Below are positions 1-10,000 of a DNA stretch of 64,000 bases, in pieces. The stretch's first letter is position 1. Every line of letters starts with the position of its first letter. A program made the position numbers and the translations under genes. Location: positions 17,015-81,014 of the forward strand of contig ONGJ01000008.1 of NCBI GenBank assembly GCA_900317375.1, in the 5' to 3' direction. Under the pieces are notes generated by a model. That model made no database searches. It saw nothing but the letters and a program-made list of their open reading frames with translations, and was not told the origin of the DNA. The DNA is from an uncultured Eubacteriales bacterium (GTDB taxonomy: Bacteria; Bacillota; Clostridia; Oscillospirales; Oscillospiraceae).

Positions 1-32
1 TAGGCTTCCGAATGTGAGTTTTCCATCTGTGC

Positions 33-1460
33 TTACCCCTTTCCGTTCCAGCAGTAGGTGCAGATTTTTGACGGGTCAATGCCGATCGATTCCAGCAGAC
101 CGTCCAGCGACTGGTATTCCAGCGAGTCAAAGCCCATCTCCTCCGCAATGGCCCTGCGCAGGCACTTGCCGCGCTCGGTCTGCGAGTCGGAATACTCATC
201 CAGATGCAGCTGCCCTTCGTCACCCTCCAGCTTCTGCACGGTCCGGCGGGCGATCAGGTCCATGTCCGAGTTCCCGCGCGAGAAGTTCAGGTATTTGCAG
301 GCGTACATGATCGGCGGACAGGCCGAGCGCATATGCACCTCTTTGGCGCCCGATTCAAAGAGAAAGTCCACCGTGCCCTTCAGCTGCGTCCCGCGGACGA
401 TCGAGTCGTCAACGAACAGCAGTCTTCGGCCTTCAATCAGCTCGGGCACGGGGATCTGCTTCATCTTGGCCACCTGATCCCGAACGTCCTGATTGGCCGG
501 CATGAAGGAGCGCGGCCAGGTCGGCGTGTACTTGACAAAGGGCCTTGCAAAGTGCCTGCCGCTGTAGTTGGCATAGCCAATGGCATGGGGGATGCCCGAG
601 TCGGGTACGCCTGCGACAAACTCGACATTGGGCATCGTGCCGGCCAGCATCTCGTTGCGTGCCATGATCTCGCCGTTGCGATAGCGCATGACCTCGACAT
701 TGATGCCCTCATAGTTCGAGTTGGGATAACCGTAGTACGACCAAAGGAAGGCGCAGATCTTCATTTCCTTCTCGGCGGGCGAAAGGGTTTCGCAGCCGTC
801 CGCTGTGAGTCGTACGATCTCGGCGGGACCGAGGTCGCGCACCCTGTGATAGCCGAGCTTTTCATAGGCGAAGGATTCAAAGCTGACGCAAAAGCCGTCC
901 TCATTCTGCCCGATCAGCACGGGCAGTCTGCCCAGGCGGTCTCTGGCCGCAAGGATTTCGCCCTTTGATGTCATCAGCAGCACCGTCATCGACCCTTCGA
1001 TGACCGACTGCATATGCCGGATGCCCTCCACGAGGCTGTCGCGCTCGTTGATGAGCGCCGCAACCAGCTCGGTGCAGTTGACGCTGCCCGAGCTCATGGC
1101 CATGAACTGGTGCCCGTGATCCGAAAAATAGGTGTTCACCAGTTCCTCGGAATTGTTGATCTGTCCTACCGTCGTGATGGCGTACAGACCAAGATGCGAG
1201 CGCACCAGCAGCGGCTGCGGGTCCGAGTCGCTGATGCAGCCGATGCCGCAGCAGCCGCCGTGGAATTCGACCAGATCCTTTTCAAACTTCGTCCGGAAGG
1301 GCGTGTTGGCAATCGAGTGGATCTGCCGCTGACAGCCGTGCTCCCTGCTCCAGATCGCCATGCCGGCGTTGCGCGTGCCGAGATGGCTGTGATAGTCCGT
1401 GCCGAAAAAGACGTCGAGAACGACGTCGCGCTTCGACACGGCACCGAAAAAACCGCCCAT
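33..1460 (-). CDS. PurF-like amidophosphoribosyltransferase homolog without glutaminase cysteine
   Basis: This 475-residue protein has the two-domain layout of glutamine PRPP amidotransferase (purine step 1): an Ntn-type glutaminase-like domain and a phosphoribosyltransferase domain with an intact PRPP loop VDDSIVRGT at about residues 350-358. Cysteines near the C-terminus (CPP at 381 and CTYC just before the end) sit where iron-sulfur ligands lie in Bacillus-type PurF. The N-terminus reads MGGFFG where active enzymes have Cys2 (MCGI), and the usual NGN oxyanion-hole segment is replaced by GQI near residue 99. Glutamine hydrolysis is therefore unlikely. Its start overlaps the purC stop by one base, so it is translationally coupled and last in the operon. 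It may use free ammonia or be a paralog with another role; a normal purF could lie elsewhere. Confidence 0.85.
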   Translation of the reverse strand: MGGFFGAVSKRDVVLDVFFGTDYHSHLGTRNAGMAIWSREHGCQRQIHSIANTPFRTKFEKDLVEFHGGCCGIGCISDSDPQPLLVRSHLGLYAITTVGQINNSEELVNTYFSDHGHQFMAMSSGSVNCTELVAALINERDSLVEGIRHMQSVIEGSMTVLLMTSKGEILAARDRLGRLPVLIGQNEDGFCVSFESFAYEKLGYHRVRDLGPAEIVRLTADGCETLSPAEKEMKICAFLWSYYGYPNSNYEGINVEVMRYRNGEIMARNEMLAGTMPNVEFVAGVPDSGIPHAIGYANYSGRHFARPFVKYTPTWPRSFMPANQDVRDQVAKMKQIPVPELIEGRRLLFVDDSIVRGTQLKGTVDFLFESGAKEVHMRSACPPIMYACKYLNFSRGNSDMDLIARRTVQKLEGDEGQLHLDEYSDSQTERGKCLRRAIAEEMGFDSLEYQSLDGLLESIGIDPSKICTYCWNGKG

Positions 1461-2146
1461 CAGGCGAAGAACAGCTCGGACAGCGTCATCGGATCAACGT
1501 ACTGACCGTCCTTGTAGACGCGCATGTTGCCCGAGGCTATCTCGTCGATCAGCATGACCTTGCCGTCCGCGTCGTAGCCGTATTCAAACTTGATGTCGTA
1601 CAGAACCAGACCGCGCTTCAGCATTTCATCGGCGACGATCCGGGTGATCTTCTGGGTCATGTCCTTGATGGTGTCATACTGCTCGCCGGTCATGACGCCC
1701 AGAACCTGCAGGCCGTCCTTCGTGACCAGGGGGTCGCCCTTGGCATCATTTTTGAAGGTCATCTCGACATAGGCGGGAAGATCGGCGCCCTCCTCGACAT
1801 AATCGCTGTAGCGGCGGTAGAAGGAACCCACTGCCTTGTGGCGGCAGATGACCTCAAGCCCCTTGCCGAACACCTTTGCCGGCAGTACTTCCATGGTGGT
1901 CTCGTTCAGATCGGCGCTTACAAAATGCGTGCGGATGCCGGCGGCGTTGATCTTTTCAAAAAAATAGATCGACATGCGCAGGTTCACATCACCGACGCCG
2001 TCGATGGTCAGACCGATGCTGTTTTCGCCGGGGTCAAACACGCCGTCCTTGCCGGTGCAGTCATCCTTGAACTTCAGCAGATAGTTGCCGTTTTCCAGTG
2101 CGTAGACATTCTTGGTCTTTCCGGTGTAAACGAGTTTCTTTTCCAT
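1460..2146 (-). CDS. purC: Phosphoribosylaminoimidazole-succinocarboxamide synthase (SAICAR synthetase)
   Basis: PurC joins aspartate to CAIR using ATP in de novo purine synthesis. The 228-residue protein opens with the family's [15 protein letters not shown] segment, contains the ATP-grasp-like core ([15 protein letters not shown] near residue 47 and [20 protein letters not shown] near residue 185) and has normal length. It follows purE after a 33-base gap with its own AGGAG-type ribosome site (aaggagtatgtaccATG) and overlaps the PurF-like gene at TGATG. Acting after PurE, it fits an operon carrying consecutive purine steps. Confidence 0.96.
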   Translation of the reverse strand: MEKKLVYTGKTKNVYALENGNYLLKFKDDCTGKDGVFDPGENSIGLTIDGVGDVNLRMSIYFFEKINAAGIRTHFVSADLNETTMEVLPAKVFGKGLEVICRHKAVGSFYRRYSDYVEEGADLPAYVEMTFKNDAKGDPLVTKDGLQVLGVMTGEQYDTIKDMTQKITRIVADEMLKRGLVLYDIKFEYGYDADGKVMLIDEIASGNMRVYKDGQYVDPMTLSELFFA

Positions 2147-2179
2147 GGTACATACTCCTTATATTATATTTCTTAATAC

Positions 2180-2668
2180 TCACAGTTTCGCAGCGATGCC
2201 GGCGTCTTTTTCCAGGACTTTTGCGGCATCCATGTCGCGCTTTACCTGCAGACGGGCAGCCAGCGCCTCGTCCGATACCGCGAGGATCTCGGCTGCCAAA
2301 AGCGCAGCATTGGCACCATTTCCGATCCCGACGGTGGCAACCGGCACACCCGAGGGCATCTGCACCGTACTCAGCAGGGCGTCCATCCCGTCCAGAACAG
2401 GTCCCTTGCAGGGAATGCCGATCACCGGCAGCGTACTGACTGCAGCGGCGGCGCCGGCCAGATGCGCGGCCATGCCGGCTGCGCAGATCAGCACGCCGAA
2501 GCCGTTTTCCCGGGCTTCCGAACAGAACTTCCGTGCCTGTTCCGGCGTCCGGTGGGCCGAATAGACATGGACCTCAAAGGGAACCTCCAGTTCCTTCAGA
2601 ATCGCCGTCCCTTTCTGAACCACGGGCAGATCGCTGTCGCTGCCCATGAGAATGCCGACTTTTTTCAT
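2180..2668 (-). CDS. purE: N5-carboxyaminoimidazole ribonucleotide mutase, class I
   Basis: PurE converts N5-CAIR to CAIR. The 162-residue protein starts MKKVGILMGSDSDLPVV, the diagnostic phosphate-binding segment of class I PurE, and keeps the SAHRTPE motif (residues 38-44) and the GIPCKGPVLDGMDALLSTVQMP segment. Length is typical. It follows pyrI by only 12 bases, so purine genes are directly attached to the tail of a pyrimidine operon. No PurK is present in the window. Confidence 0.96.
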   Translation of the reverse strand: MKKVGILMGSDSDLPVVQKGTAILKELEVPFEVHVYSAHRTPEQARKFCSEARENGFGVLICAAGMAAHLAGAAAAVSTLPVIGIPCKGPVLDGMDALLSTVQMPSGVPVATVGIGNGANAALLAAEILAVSDEALAARLQVKRDMDAAKVLEKDAGIAAKL

Positions 2669-2680
2669 GCTCGCCCCTCC

Positions 2681-3097
2681 TCAGTTTGCCTTCGTCTCAC
2701 AGTACATGCAGCGGTAGATCTTGTTCTGCCTGTCCGTGAGCCGGAACACATGGTTCAGTTCCTGCTCCGTCGAGGTGATGCAGCGCGGGTTTTTGCAGAA
2801 GATCACGTTGATCAAAGTCTCCGGCATGCCGATGCTCTTCTTTTCCACCAGCTTTCCGTCCCGGATCAGATTGATGCTGACCCCCGGGTCGACGTAGCCG
2901 ATGACATCCAGCTTCACGGGAATGTCGGCGTCAATTTTGATGATGTCCTTTTTCCCGAGCTTGTTGCTGTGCACGTTCTTGATGATGGCAACCGAACAGT
3001 CCAGATCCCCGAGACCCAGCAGCTCGTACAGCTTCATGCCGCGGCCGGCGGTGATGTGATCGATGACGATGCCGTTGGATATGGCGTCAATATTCAT
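2681..3097 (-). CDS. pyrI: Aspartate carbamoyltransferase regulatory subunit
   Basis: PyrI binds nucleotides and gives the PyrB catalytic trimers allosteric control. The 138-residue protein has the N-terminal nucleotide-binding domain and a C-terminal zinc domain with cysteines 101, 106, 130 and 133 (CKNPRC and CMYC). It is somewhat shorter than the enterobacterial protein, as usual in Clostridia. The start overlaps the pyrB stop by four bases (ATGA), so the two subunits are coupled. Its presence implies feedback control of aspartate transcarbamylase by end-product nucleotides. Confidence 0.95.
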   Translation of the reverse strand: MNIDAISNGIVIDHITAGRGMKLYELLGLGDLDCSVAIIKNVHSNKLGKKDIIKIDADIPVKLDVIGYVDPGVSINLIRDGKLVEKKSIGMPETLINVIFCKNPRCITSTEQELNHVFRLTDRQNKIYRCMYCETKAN

Positions 3098-4017
3098 AGT
3101 CTTCCCGCCTCCTTCAAGAGCTTCAGGATCAGCGCCATGCGCATGTATTTGCCGTAGAGCACCTGCTTGAAATAGCAGGCCCGCGGATCGTCGTCAATGG
3201 CGACGCTGATCTCGTTCACGCGGGGCAGGGGATGCAGAATGGCCAGATCCTGTTTGGCGTTTTTCAGCTTCTCCGGCGTCAGAATATAGCTGTCCTTGAG
3301 GCGCAGATAGTCCTCTTCGTTGAAGAAGCGTTCACGCTGGACCCTCGTCATGTACAGGATGTCCAGCTCGGGCATGATGGATTCGAGGTCCGTCGTCTGG
3401 ATATAAGGAATGCTGCGCGCCGCGAGGACTTCTTTCTTCACGTAGCTCGGCAGCTTCAGCTCGACCGGCGAGATGAGCACGACTTTCAGCCCTTTATAGC
3501 GCGACAGCGCGCTAATCAGCGAGTGCACCGTCCGCCCGAACTTCAAATCGCCGCAGAAGCCGACCGTCAGGTTTTCAAAGCCGCCTTTTTCACGGTAGAT
3601 GGTCAGCAGGTCGGCCAGGGTCTGGGTCGGGTGATTGTGCCCGCCGTCGCCGGCATTGATGACCGGGATCGAGGCGTTCATCGCCGCCACCAGCGGCGCA
3701 CCCTCCTTCGGGTGGCGCATGGCGATGATGTCGGCATAGCAGCTTACCGTCTTGGCCGTATCCGCCACGCTCTCGCCCTTGGCCGCAGAAGAGCTGTTCG
3801 CCTCCGAAAAGCCGAGCACATTGCCGCCCAGCTCGTACATGGCGGCCTCAAAGCTCAGGCGCGTACGGGTCGAGGGCTCGTAGAACAGTGTGGCCAGCTT
3901 CCTGCCGCGGCACTTGTCGCTGTAAAAGGCGGGATGCTCGATGATGTCATTGGCAGTGTCGATGAGCTCCTGCAGTTCCTCCGGACTGAAATCCAGGATA
4001 TCGATGAGGCTTCTCAT
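3094..4017 (-). CDS. pyrB: Aspartate carbamoyltransferase catalytic subunit
   Basis: PyrB condenses carbamoyl phosphate and aspartate to carbamoyl aspartate. The 307-residue protein has the carbamoyl-phosphate loop STRTRLSFE (about residues 49-57), the 80s loop SSSAAKGES, the aspartate-binding HPLPRVNEI near residue 262 and the C-terminal helix region. Length is normal. Start and stop overlap pyrE and pyrI by four bases each, so pyrE-pyrB-pyrI form one tight transcriptional and translational unit. Confidence 0.97.
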   Translation of the reverse strand: MRSLIDILDFSPEELQELIDTANDIIEHPAFYSDKCRGRKLATLFYEPSTRTRLSFEAAMYELGGNVLGFSEANSSSAAKGESVADTAKTVSCYADIIAMRHPKEGAPLVAAMNASIPVINAGDGGHNHPTQTLADLLTIYREKGGFENLTVGFCGDLKFGRTVHSLISALSRYKGLKVVLISPVELKLPSYVKKEVLAARSIPYIQTTDLESIMPELDILYMTRVQRERFFNEEDYLRLKDSYILTPEKLKNAKQDLAILHPLPRVNEISVAIDDDPRACYFKQVLYGKYMRMALILKLLKEAGRL

Positions 4018-4649
4018 GCTTCTCTCCAGCTCTCATCCTCCGGATGATCCCGGAAGGCGATCAGGCGGCGGACATCTTCCTCCCGGATATAGCCCTCTTC
4101 AGCAGCGACCCGGGCGATCACATCGAAGTTCGTCAGGCTGACGTTCCCGACCTTCGCCTCCGCCAGCCGGTCCAGACCCTTCTGCATCCCGTAGGTGAAG
4201 ATGCTGACGATGCCCAGAACCTCTGCCCCGGCTTCCCGGAGAGCTTCCACCGTCTCGATGGCCGAGCCGCCTGTCGAGATGAGGTCTTCCACCACCACAA
4301 CCTTCTGCCCGGGCTCAAGCCTGCCCTCGATGCGGTTCTTCCGCCCGTGGTCCTTGTTCCCGGAGCGCACATAACCCATCGGCAGGCCCATCAGATGGGC
4401 GGTGATGGCCGCATGGGCGATGCCGGCGGTCGAGGTCCCCATCAGCACTTCGGCATCGGGATAGTGGGTCTCAACCAGGCTCTTCAGCCCCTCTTCCACG
4501 TCGGTGCGGACGTCCGGCGAGGTCAGGGTCAGCCGGTTGTCACAGTAAACCGGACTCTGAATGCCGCTGGCCCAGGTGAAGGGCTCATCGGGCCGGAAAA
4601 ACACGGCGCCGATGCGCAGCAGATCCTTTGCAATGCGCGTTTCCAACAT
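4014..4649 (-). CDS. pyrE: Orotate phosphoribosyltransferase
   Basis: PyrE adds orotate to PRPP to make OMP. The frame is open further upstream, but I set the start at 4649 because CAGGAGG lies seven bases before that ATG and the consensus promoter lies just beyond it; the longer version would begin upstream of the -35 box. The resulting 211-residue protein begins [20 protein letters not shown] and has the PRPP motif [13 protein letters not shown] at 117-129 and the [15 protein letters not shown] flexible loop near 96-109. It is first in the pyrE-pyrB-pyrI-purE-purC-PurF-like operon. Confidence 0.96.
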   Translation of the reverse strand: MLETRIAKDLLRIGAVFFRPDEPFTWASGIQSPVYCDNRLTLTSPDVRTDVEEGLKSLVETHYPDAEVLMGTSTAGIAHAAITAHLMGLPMGYVRSGNKDHGRKNRIEGRLEPGQKVVVVEDLISTGGSAIETVEALREAGAEVLGIVSIFTYGMQKGLDRLAEAKVGNVSLTNFDVIARVAAEEGYIREEDVRRLIAFRDHPEDESWREA

Positions 4650-4668
4650 AAGCTTTCCTCCTGTTTCT

Positions 4669-4706
4669 ACTATACCGAATGGGCCTTCTTTGTCAAGTGG
4701 CGAAAT
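4669..4706 (-). promoter_or_regulatory. pyrE operon promoter with shared pyr element
   Basis: On the minus strand TTGACA (4691-4696) and TATAGT (4669-4674) are 16 bases apart, about 20 bases upstream of the pyrE start, leaving almost no leader. The block 4688-4706 over the -35 box matches 17 of 19 positions with the block over the pyrC -35 box (11534-11552). An inverted repeat TTCTTTG...GTGG / CCACAAAGAA also brackets this position (4687-4717). A repressor overlapping the -35 box is the simplest reading; the short leader argues against a PyrR attenuator here. Confidence 0.75.
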
Positions 4707-4773
4707 CCACAAAGAACGGCCTGAAACCACCATATTTTGCGGCGGCTGTTCTCTTTCCTGACAAGATGTGGGA

Positions 4774-5472
4774 TTACCGGAAGTCCTGCAGACAGCGGCG
4801 CCAGGCGTCGACCGGGTCCTCCGCCTGCGTAATGGGCCGGCCGACGACGATATAGTCGCTGCCGAGCTCCTTCGCCCGGGCGGGGGTGGTGACGCGCTTC
4901 TGGTCGCCGACCTCGCCGTCGGCGAAACGGACGCCCGGCGTCACGGCGAGGAAGCTGTCTCCGCAGGATGCGTGCACCTTGCCCGCCTCCAAGGGAGAGC
5001 AGACCACGCCGTCCAGCCCGGCGGCTTTCGCATTGCGGGCATAGTGCAGCACGACCTCGTCAATCGGCTCGCGGATCAGCAGCTCCTGTTCCATGGCTGC
5101 CTGATCGGTGCTGGTCAGCTGGGTGACTGCGATCAGCTTCGGCCGGGTCCCGTCCGGGCGCTGCAGGCCTTCCAGAGCAGCCTCCATCATGGCGCGGGTA
5201 CCGGCGGCATGCAGGTTGACGATGTCCGCGCCGAGGCACGAGAGCACCCGCATGGCCTTTTTGACGGTGTTCGGAATGTCGTGCAGCTTCAGGTCCAGGA
5301 ACACGCCGTGCCCGCGGTCTTTCAGCGTGCGGACAATCTGCGGGCCTTCGGCGTAGTAGAGCTCCATCCCAATCTTCAGGAAAGGCCGCTCCGTGCCGAA
5401 GCGCTCCAGAAAGCGGAGGGTCTCCTCCGCCGAGGCAAAATCACAGGCCACAATCACATCTCTGTTGTTCAT
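4774..5472 (-). CDS. pyrF: Orotidine 5'-phosphate decarboxylase
   Basis: PyrF makes UMP from OMP. The 232-residue protein starts NNRDVIVACDFAS and carries the catalytic charge network DLKLHDIPNT with D60, K62 and D65. The C-terminal GVRFADG and DYIVVGRPITQAEDP segments bind phosphate. Length is typical of the bacterial short form. It lies 14 bases after the damaged pyrD and 68 bases before the separate pyrE promoter, so it probably ends the pyrC-led transcript, perhaps with readthrough into pyrE. Confidence 0.96.
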   Translation of the reverse strand: MNNRDVIVACDFASAEETLRFLERFGTERPFLKIGMELYYAEGPQIVRTLKDRGHGVFLDLKLHDIPNTVKKAMRVLSCLGADIVNLHAAGTRAMMEAALEGLQRPDGTRPKLIAVTQLTSTDQAAMEQELLIREPIDEVVLHYARNAKAAGLDGVVCSPLEAGKVHASCGDSFLAVTPGVRFADGEVGDQKRVTTPARAKELGSDYIVVGRPITQAEDPVDAWRRCLQDFR

Positions 5473-5486
5473 AAGCTCTCCTTTTT

Positions 5487-6351
5487 TCAGCAGTGTGCGG
5501 CACCGGTCAGGTCCGCGATGTTTTTTACGCCGGTACGGTCCAGCACCTCGGGCAGGCGCCGGATGATTTTCGGGCAGGCAAGGGGATCGCGCAGGTTTTG
5601 AGCGCCCACCTCGACCGACGTCGCCCCGGCCAGCATCATCTCGCAGACCTTTTCGGCACTGTCGATGCCGCCGATGCCGATGATCGGGATTTTGACGGCT
5701 TTATAGACCTGCCAGACCATGCGCAGGGCCACGGGGAAGACCGTTCAGGTCGATCCGCATGCCGAGTAGGGTGTTGATGAGGGAGACGCCGTCTGCCCCT
5801 GCGTCCTCGCAGGCGCGGGCGATCTCGGCTATGTCGGTGACATTGGGGCTGAGCTTCATGATGACGGGCTTTTTCGTGACGGCCCGGACGGCGCGGGTGA
5901 CCTCGGCCGCGGCCTTGGGGTCGGCGCCGAAGCTCATGCCGCCGCAGCGCACGTTGGGGCAGCTGATGTTCACCTCAAGCCAGCCCACCTGCTCCTGCTG
6001 AGCAAGCTTTTCAGCTGCCTCGGCGTATTCAAGCGGCGAGCGGGCGGCGATATTTGCCATCACGGGCTTGTGAAAAACTTCACGAAGACGGGGCAGTTCG
6101 TCGCGGATGACCGCGTCGACTCCGGGGTTCTGCAGGCCGACTGCGTTCAGCATGCCGGAGGGGCACTCCGCAATGCGCGGGAGGGGATTGCCCGGGCGCG
6201 CCTCTGGGGTCGTGCCCTTGAAGGAGAAGCTGCCGAGAAGGTTGATATCGTAGATGCCGGCAAACTCCAGGCCGTAGCCGAAGGTCCCCGAGGCTGCCAG
6301 GACGGGATTGTCCAGTTCGATGCCGCAGAGGTTTACGTTCAGGCGTTCCAC
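5487..6351 (-). pseudogene. pyrD: Dihydroorotate dehydrogenase (class 1B catalytic subunit), internal deletion with frameshift
   Basis: Two frames together encode PyrD, the FMN enzyme that oxidises dihydroorotate with PyrK. The start is GTG at 6351, with AAGGAGG eight bases upstream and a 13-base overlap with pyrK. The first part runs from [25 protein letters not shown] through the catalytic [11 protein letters not shown] and the KLSPNVTDI segment to GMRIDL, then goes out of frame near 5745 and stops at about 5701. The rest ([24 protein letters not shown] onward) continues in another frame to 5487. About 20 residues normally lying between these parts, including the GGLSGPAI segment, are missing. 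The protein as written should be inactive. A real mutation and an assembly error are both possible. Confidence 0.85.
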
Positions 6352-7076
6352 AGCAGTTCCTCCTTCCGAAAGACCGGGCCGTCTTTGCAGACGCGCTTCA
6401 TCCCGCTGACCGTCGGCCGGCTGCAGCCCATGCAGGCGCCGAAGCCGCAGCCCATCCGTACGTCGAAGGCAAGCTCGCCCGGAGCGTGGGTTGCTTCGCA
6501 TACGGCCCGCAGCATTCCCTCGCGCCCGCAGGCGTAGAACATACTGCAGTCATATTCCCGCAGTGCCTCGGTCACCAGACCCTTCCGGCCGGCGCTGCCG
6601 TCCTCGGTGAAGAGGACAGGGCAGATGCCCAGAGCGCAGAATTCTTCTTCAAAGAACACGTCCGCCGCCGTCCGGAAACCAAGCACAACAACAGGCCGTT
6701 TCCCCTGCGCGGCCAGCTCTCTTGCCAGCCAGAAGAGGGGAGAGAGCCCGGTCCCGCCGCCGATCAGCACAGGCTGATCACCGCTTTGTTCACATGTAAA
6801 GCCGTTTCCGAGGCCGGTCAGGACCGAGACGTTTGTCCCTGCCGGAAGGGTATGCAGGAGGGCGGTGCCGTCCCCGACCCGTTCTACGAGCAGGCTGAAG
6901 CTGCCCGCGTCCCGGTCACAGACCGAGAAGGGCCGGCGCAGGAAGAAGCCGGGCAGCGACAGGCTGACAAACTGCCCCGGCATTGTGATCGCCGCCGTGT
7001 CCCCAGCAAGGCGCAGATAATGCACCTTCTCCGTCAGGGGCCTGTTTTCTGCTATTGTAAATTCCTTACAGTCCAT
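6339..7076 (-). CDS. pyrK: Dihydroorotate dehydrogenase electron transfer subunit
   Basis: PyrK carries FAD and a [2Fe-2S] cluster and passes electrons from PyrD to NAD+. The 245-residue protein has the flavin-binding [11 protein letters not shown] (46-56), the nucleotide-binding [16 protein letters not shown] (106-121) and cluster cysteines 210, 215, 218 and 230 (CGFGACMGC and C). It starts two bases after carB ends and overlaps pyrD. It appears intact although its partner PyrD is disrupted, which fits a recent lesion or a sequence error in pyrD. Confidence 0.95.
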   Translation of the reverse strand: MDCKEFTIAENRPLTEKVHYLRLAGDTAAITMPGQFVSLSLPGFFLRRPFSVCDRDAGSFSLLVERVGDGTALLHTLPAGTNVSVLTGLGNGFTCEQSGDQPVLIGGGTGLSPLFWLARELAAQGKRPVVVLGFRTAADVFFEEEFCALGICPVLFTEDGSAGRKGLVTEALREYDCSMFYACGREGMLRAVCEATHAPGELAFDVRMGCGFGACMGCSRPTVSGMKRVCKDGPVFRKEELLWNA

Positions 7077-7078
7077 AC

Positions 7079-10000
7079 TTACGAATCAATGGTGGAGACG
7101 GTGATGGTGGTTTCTTCGAGGACGTCCAGGAGGACGCGGACGGTGTCGAGCGAGGTGAAGATGGTGACGTTGTTCTCGGTGGCGCAGCGGCGGATAATGA
7201 CGCCGTCCTCAAGATGGCGGCCGCTGTGGACGGCGCGGGTGTTGATGATATAGCTGACATAGCCGGCGCGGATGGAATCCAGGATCTCGTCGCTGCCCTC
7301 GCTGATCTTGTGACGCACGCGGGTGCGGATGCCGTGCTCCTTGAGGAAGGAGGCGGTGCCGGGCGTGGCCTCGATGTTGAAGCCCATGTCGTAGAAGCGG
7401 CGCACCAGCGGCAGGGCTTCCTCCCGGTCCTCGCGGGCGACCGTGACAAGGACGGTGCCGTAGTTCTGCAGCTTCATGCCCGAGGCCTGCAGCGCTTTGT
7501 ACATGGCGCGGCTGAGCTTGTCGTCATAGCCGATGGCCTCGCCGGTGGACTTCATCTCGGGCGAGAGGTAGGCGTCCAGACCCTTGATCTTGTTCCAGGA
7601 GAAGACGGGGACCTTGACGTAGTGGCGTTTCTTTTCATCCGGGTAAAGATCGAAGAGACCCTGCTCCTTCAGGCTTTTGCCCAGAATGACCTCAGTGGCG
7701 ATGTCCGCGAGGGAGTAGCCCGTGGACTTGGACAGGAAGGGCACCGTGCGGGAAGAGCGGGGGTTGACCTCGATGATATAGACGTTCTCGTCACGGTCGA
7801 CGATGAACTGGATGTTGTACAGGCCGATGATGCCGATGCCGAGACCGAGCTTTTTGGCGTACTGCAGGATGATGCCCTTGACCCGGTTGGAGATGGAGAA
7901 GGCGGGGTAGACGCTGATGGAGTCACCGGAATGGACGCCGGTACGCTCGACGAGCTCCATGATGCCGGGGACGAAGACGTCGCGGCCGTCGCAGATGGCG
8001 TCCACCTCGACCTCCTTGCCCTGGATGTACTTGTCGACGAGGACGGGCTTGTCGGTGTCGATCTCCACCGCGGTCTTGAGGTAGTGACGCAGCATGTTTT
8101 CGTCCGCGACGATCTCCATCGCGCGGCCGCCGAGCACGAAGCTCGGCCGGACCAGGACCGGGTAGCCGATCTCGGCGGCGGCCCGGACGCCGTCCTCGAT
8201 GTTGGTGACGGCGGTGCCGCGGGGCTGGGGGATGTCGAGGTCCAGCAGGATCTTTTCAAAGCTGTCGCGGTTTTCGGCGCGCTCGATGGCGGCGCAGTCG
8301 GTCCCGATGATTTTTACGCCGCGGTCCATGAGGGGCTGAGCGAGGTTGATGGCGGTCTGGCCGCCGAGGGAGGCAATGACGCCCTCCGGCTGCTCATAGT
8401 CGATGACGGCCATGACGTCCTCGGGGGTCAGAGGCTCGAAATACAGTTTGTCGCCGGTGGTATAGTCGGTGGAAACCGTCTCGGGGTTGTTATTGATGAT
8501 GATGGCCTCGTAGCCGGCACGCTTGATGGTCTGGACGGCGTGGACGGTGGAATAGTCAAACTCCACGCCCTGGCCGATGCGGATGGGGCCGGCGCCGAGG
8601 ACGACGATCTTTTTCTTTTCGGTCAGGCGGCTCTGGTTTTCGCCGCTGTAGGAGGAGTAGAGATAGGCAATGTATTTGCCGGTGTGCAGGGTATCAACCA
8701 TGCGGAAGACCGGCGTGAGGCCGAGCCCCTTCCGGCGGTGCCAGAGCTCTGTCTCGTCCATGTTCCAGAGACGGGCGATATAGCGGTCGGAAAAGCCCAT
8801 GCGCTTGGCATCGGCGAGGACCGCGTTGTCGTTGACCTTCGAGCGCAGCCGCGCTTCCATGTCCGCGATCTTTTTCAGCGACACGAGGAAAAGCTCGGTG
8901 ATCATGGTGACCTCGTGCAGCTTTTCAACGGAGACGCCGCGGCGGAGAAGCTCCATGACCGCATAGATGTTGTCGTCCCGGAACTGGGCGATGTAGTCCA
9001 GCAGCTCCGCCTCGGTCCAGGAATCAAACTTTACGTGGTGCAGGTGGCAGACGCCGGTCTCGAGCGAGCGGACGGATTTGAGAAAACATTCCTCAAGATT
9101 GGAACCGATGCCCATGACCTCGCCGGTGGCCTTCATCTGGGTGCCGAGGGTGTTGGGGGCGTCGGGGAATTTGTCAAAGGGGAAGCGGGGGAATTTGGCG
9201 ACGATGTAATCGAGGCTCGGCTCAATGGCGGCCGTGCCGCCGGCAACGGGGATCTCCTCCAGGGCCATGCCCATGGCGATCTTGGCCGTGACGCGGGCAA
9301 TGGGATAGCCGCTGGCCTTGGAGGCGAGAGCGGAGGAGCGGGAGACGCGGGGGTTGACCTCAATCAGGAAATACTCGCTGGAATTCGGATTCAGGGCGAA
9401 CTGGACATTGCAGCCGCCTTCGATCTTCAGCTCGCGGATGATGCGGATGGCACTGTCGTTGAGCATTTTGAGGTCGCGGTCGTTCAGACTCAGAATCGGG
9501 GCCACGACGATGGAATCACCCGTGTGCACGCCGACGGGATCGACGTTTTCCATGCCGCAGATGGTGATGGCGGTGTCGTTGGAGTCACGCATGACCTCAA
9601 ACTCGATCTCCTTATAGCCACGGACGCTCTTTTCAATCAGCACCTGGTGGACGGGAGAGAGGCGGAAGGCGTTGGTGCCGATGGCGACCAGCTCGTCCTC
9701 GTTGTCGGCAAAGCCGCCGCCGGTGCCGCCCAGGGTGAAGGCGGGGCGCAGCACCACCGGATAACCGATATGCGCGGCGGCCTCCTTCGCCTCGTCCAGA
9801 CTGTAGGTGATCTCGGAGGGGATGACCGGCTCGCCGATGGACTGGCACATCTCTTTAAAGAGCTCGCGGTCCTCGGCGCGCTCAATGGACTCGGAGCTCG
9901 TGCCCAGAAGACGGGTGCCGCACTCGCGCAGGATGCCCTTGCGCTCGAGCTGCATGGCCATGTTCAGGCCGGTCTGCCCCCCGATGCCGGGGACGATGGC

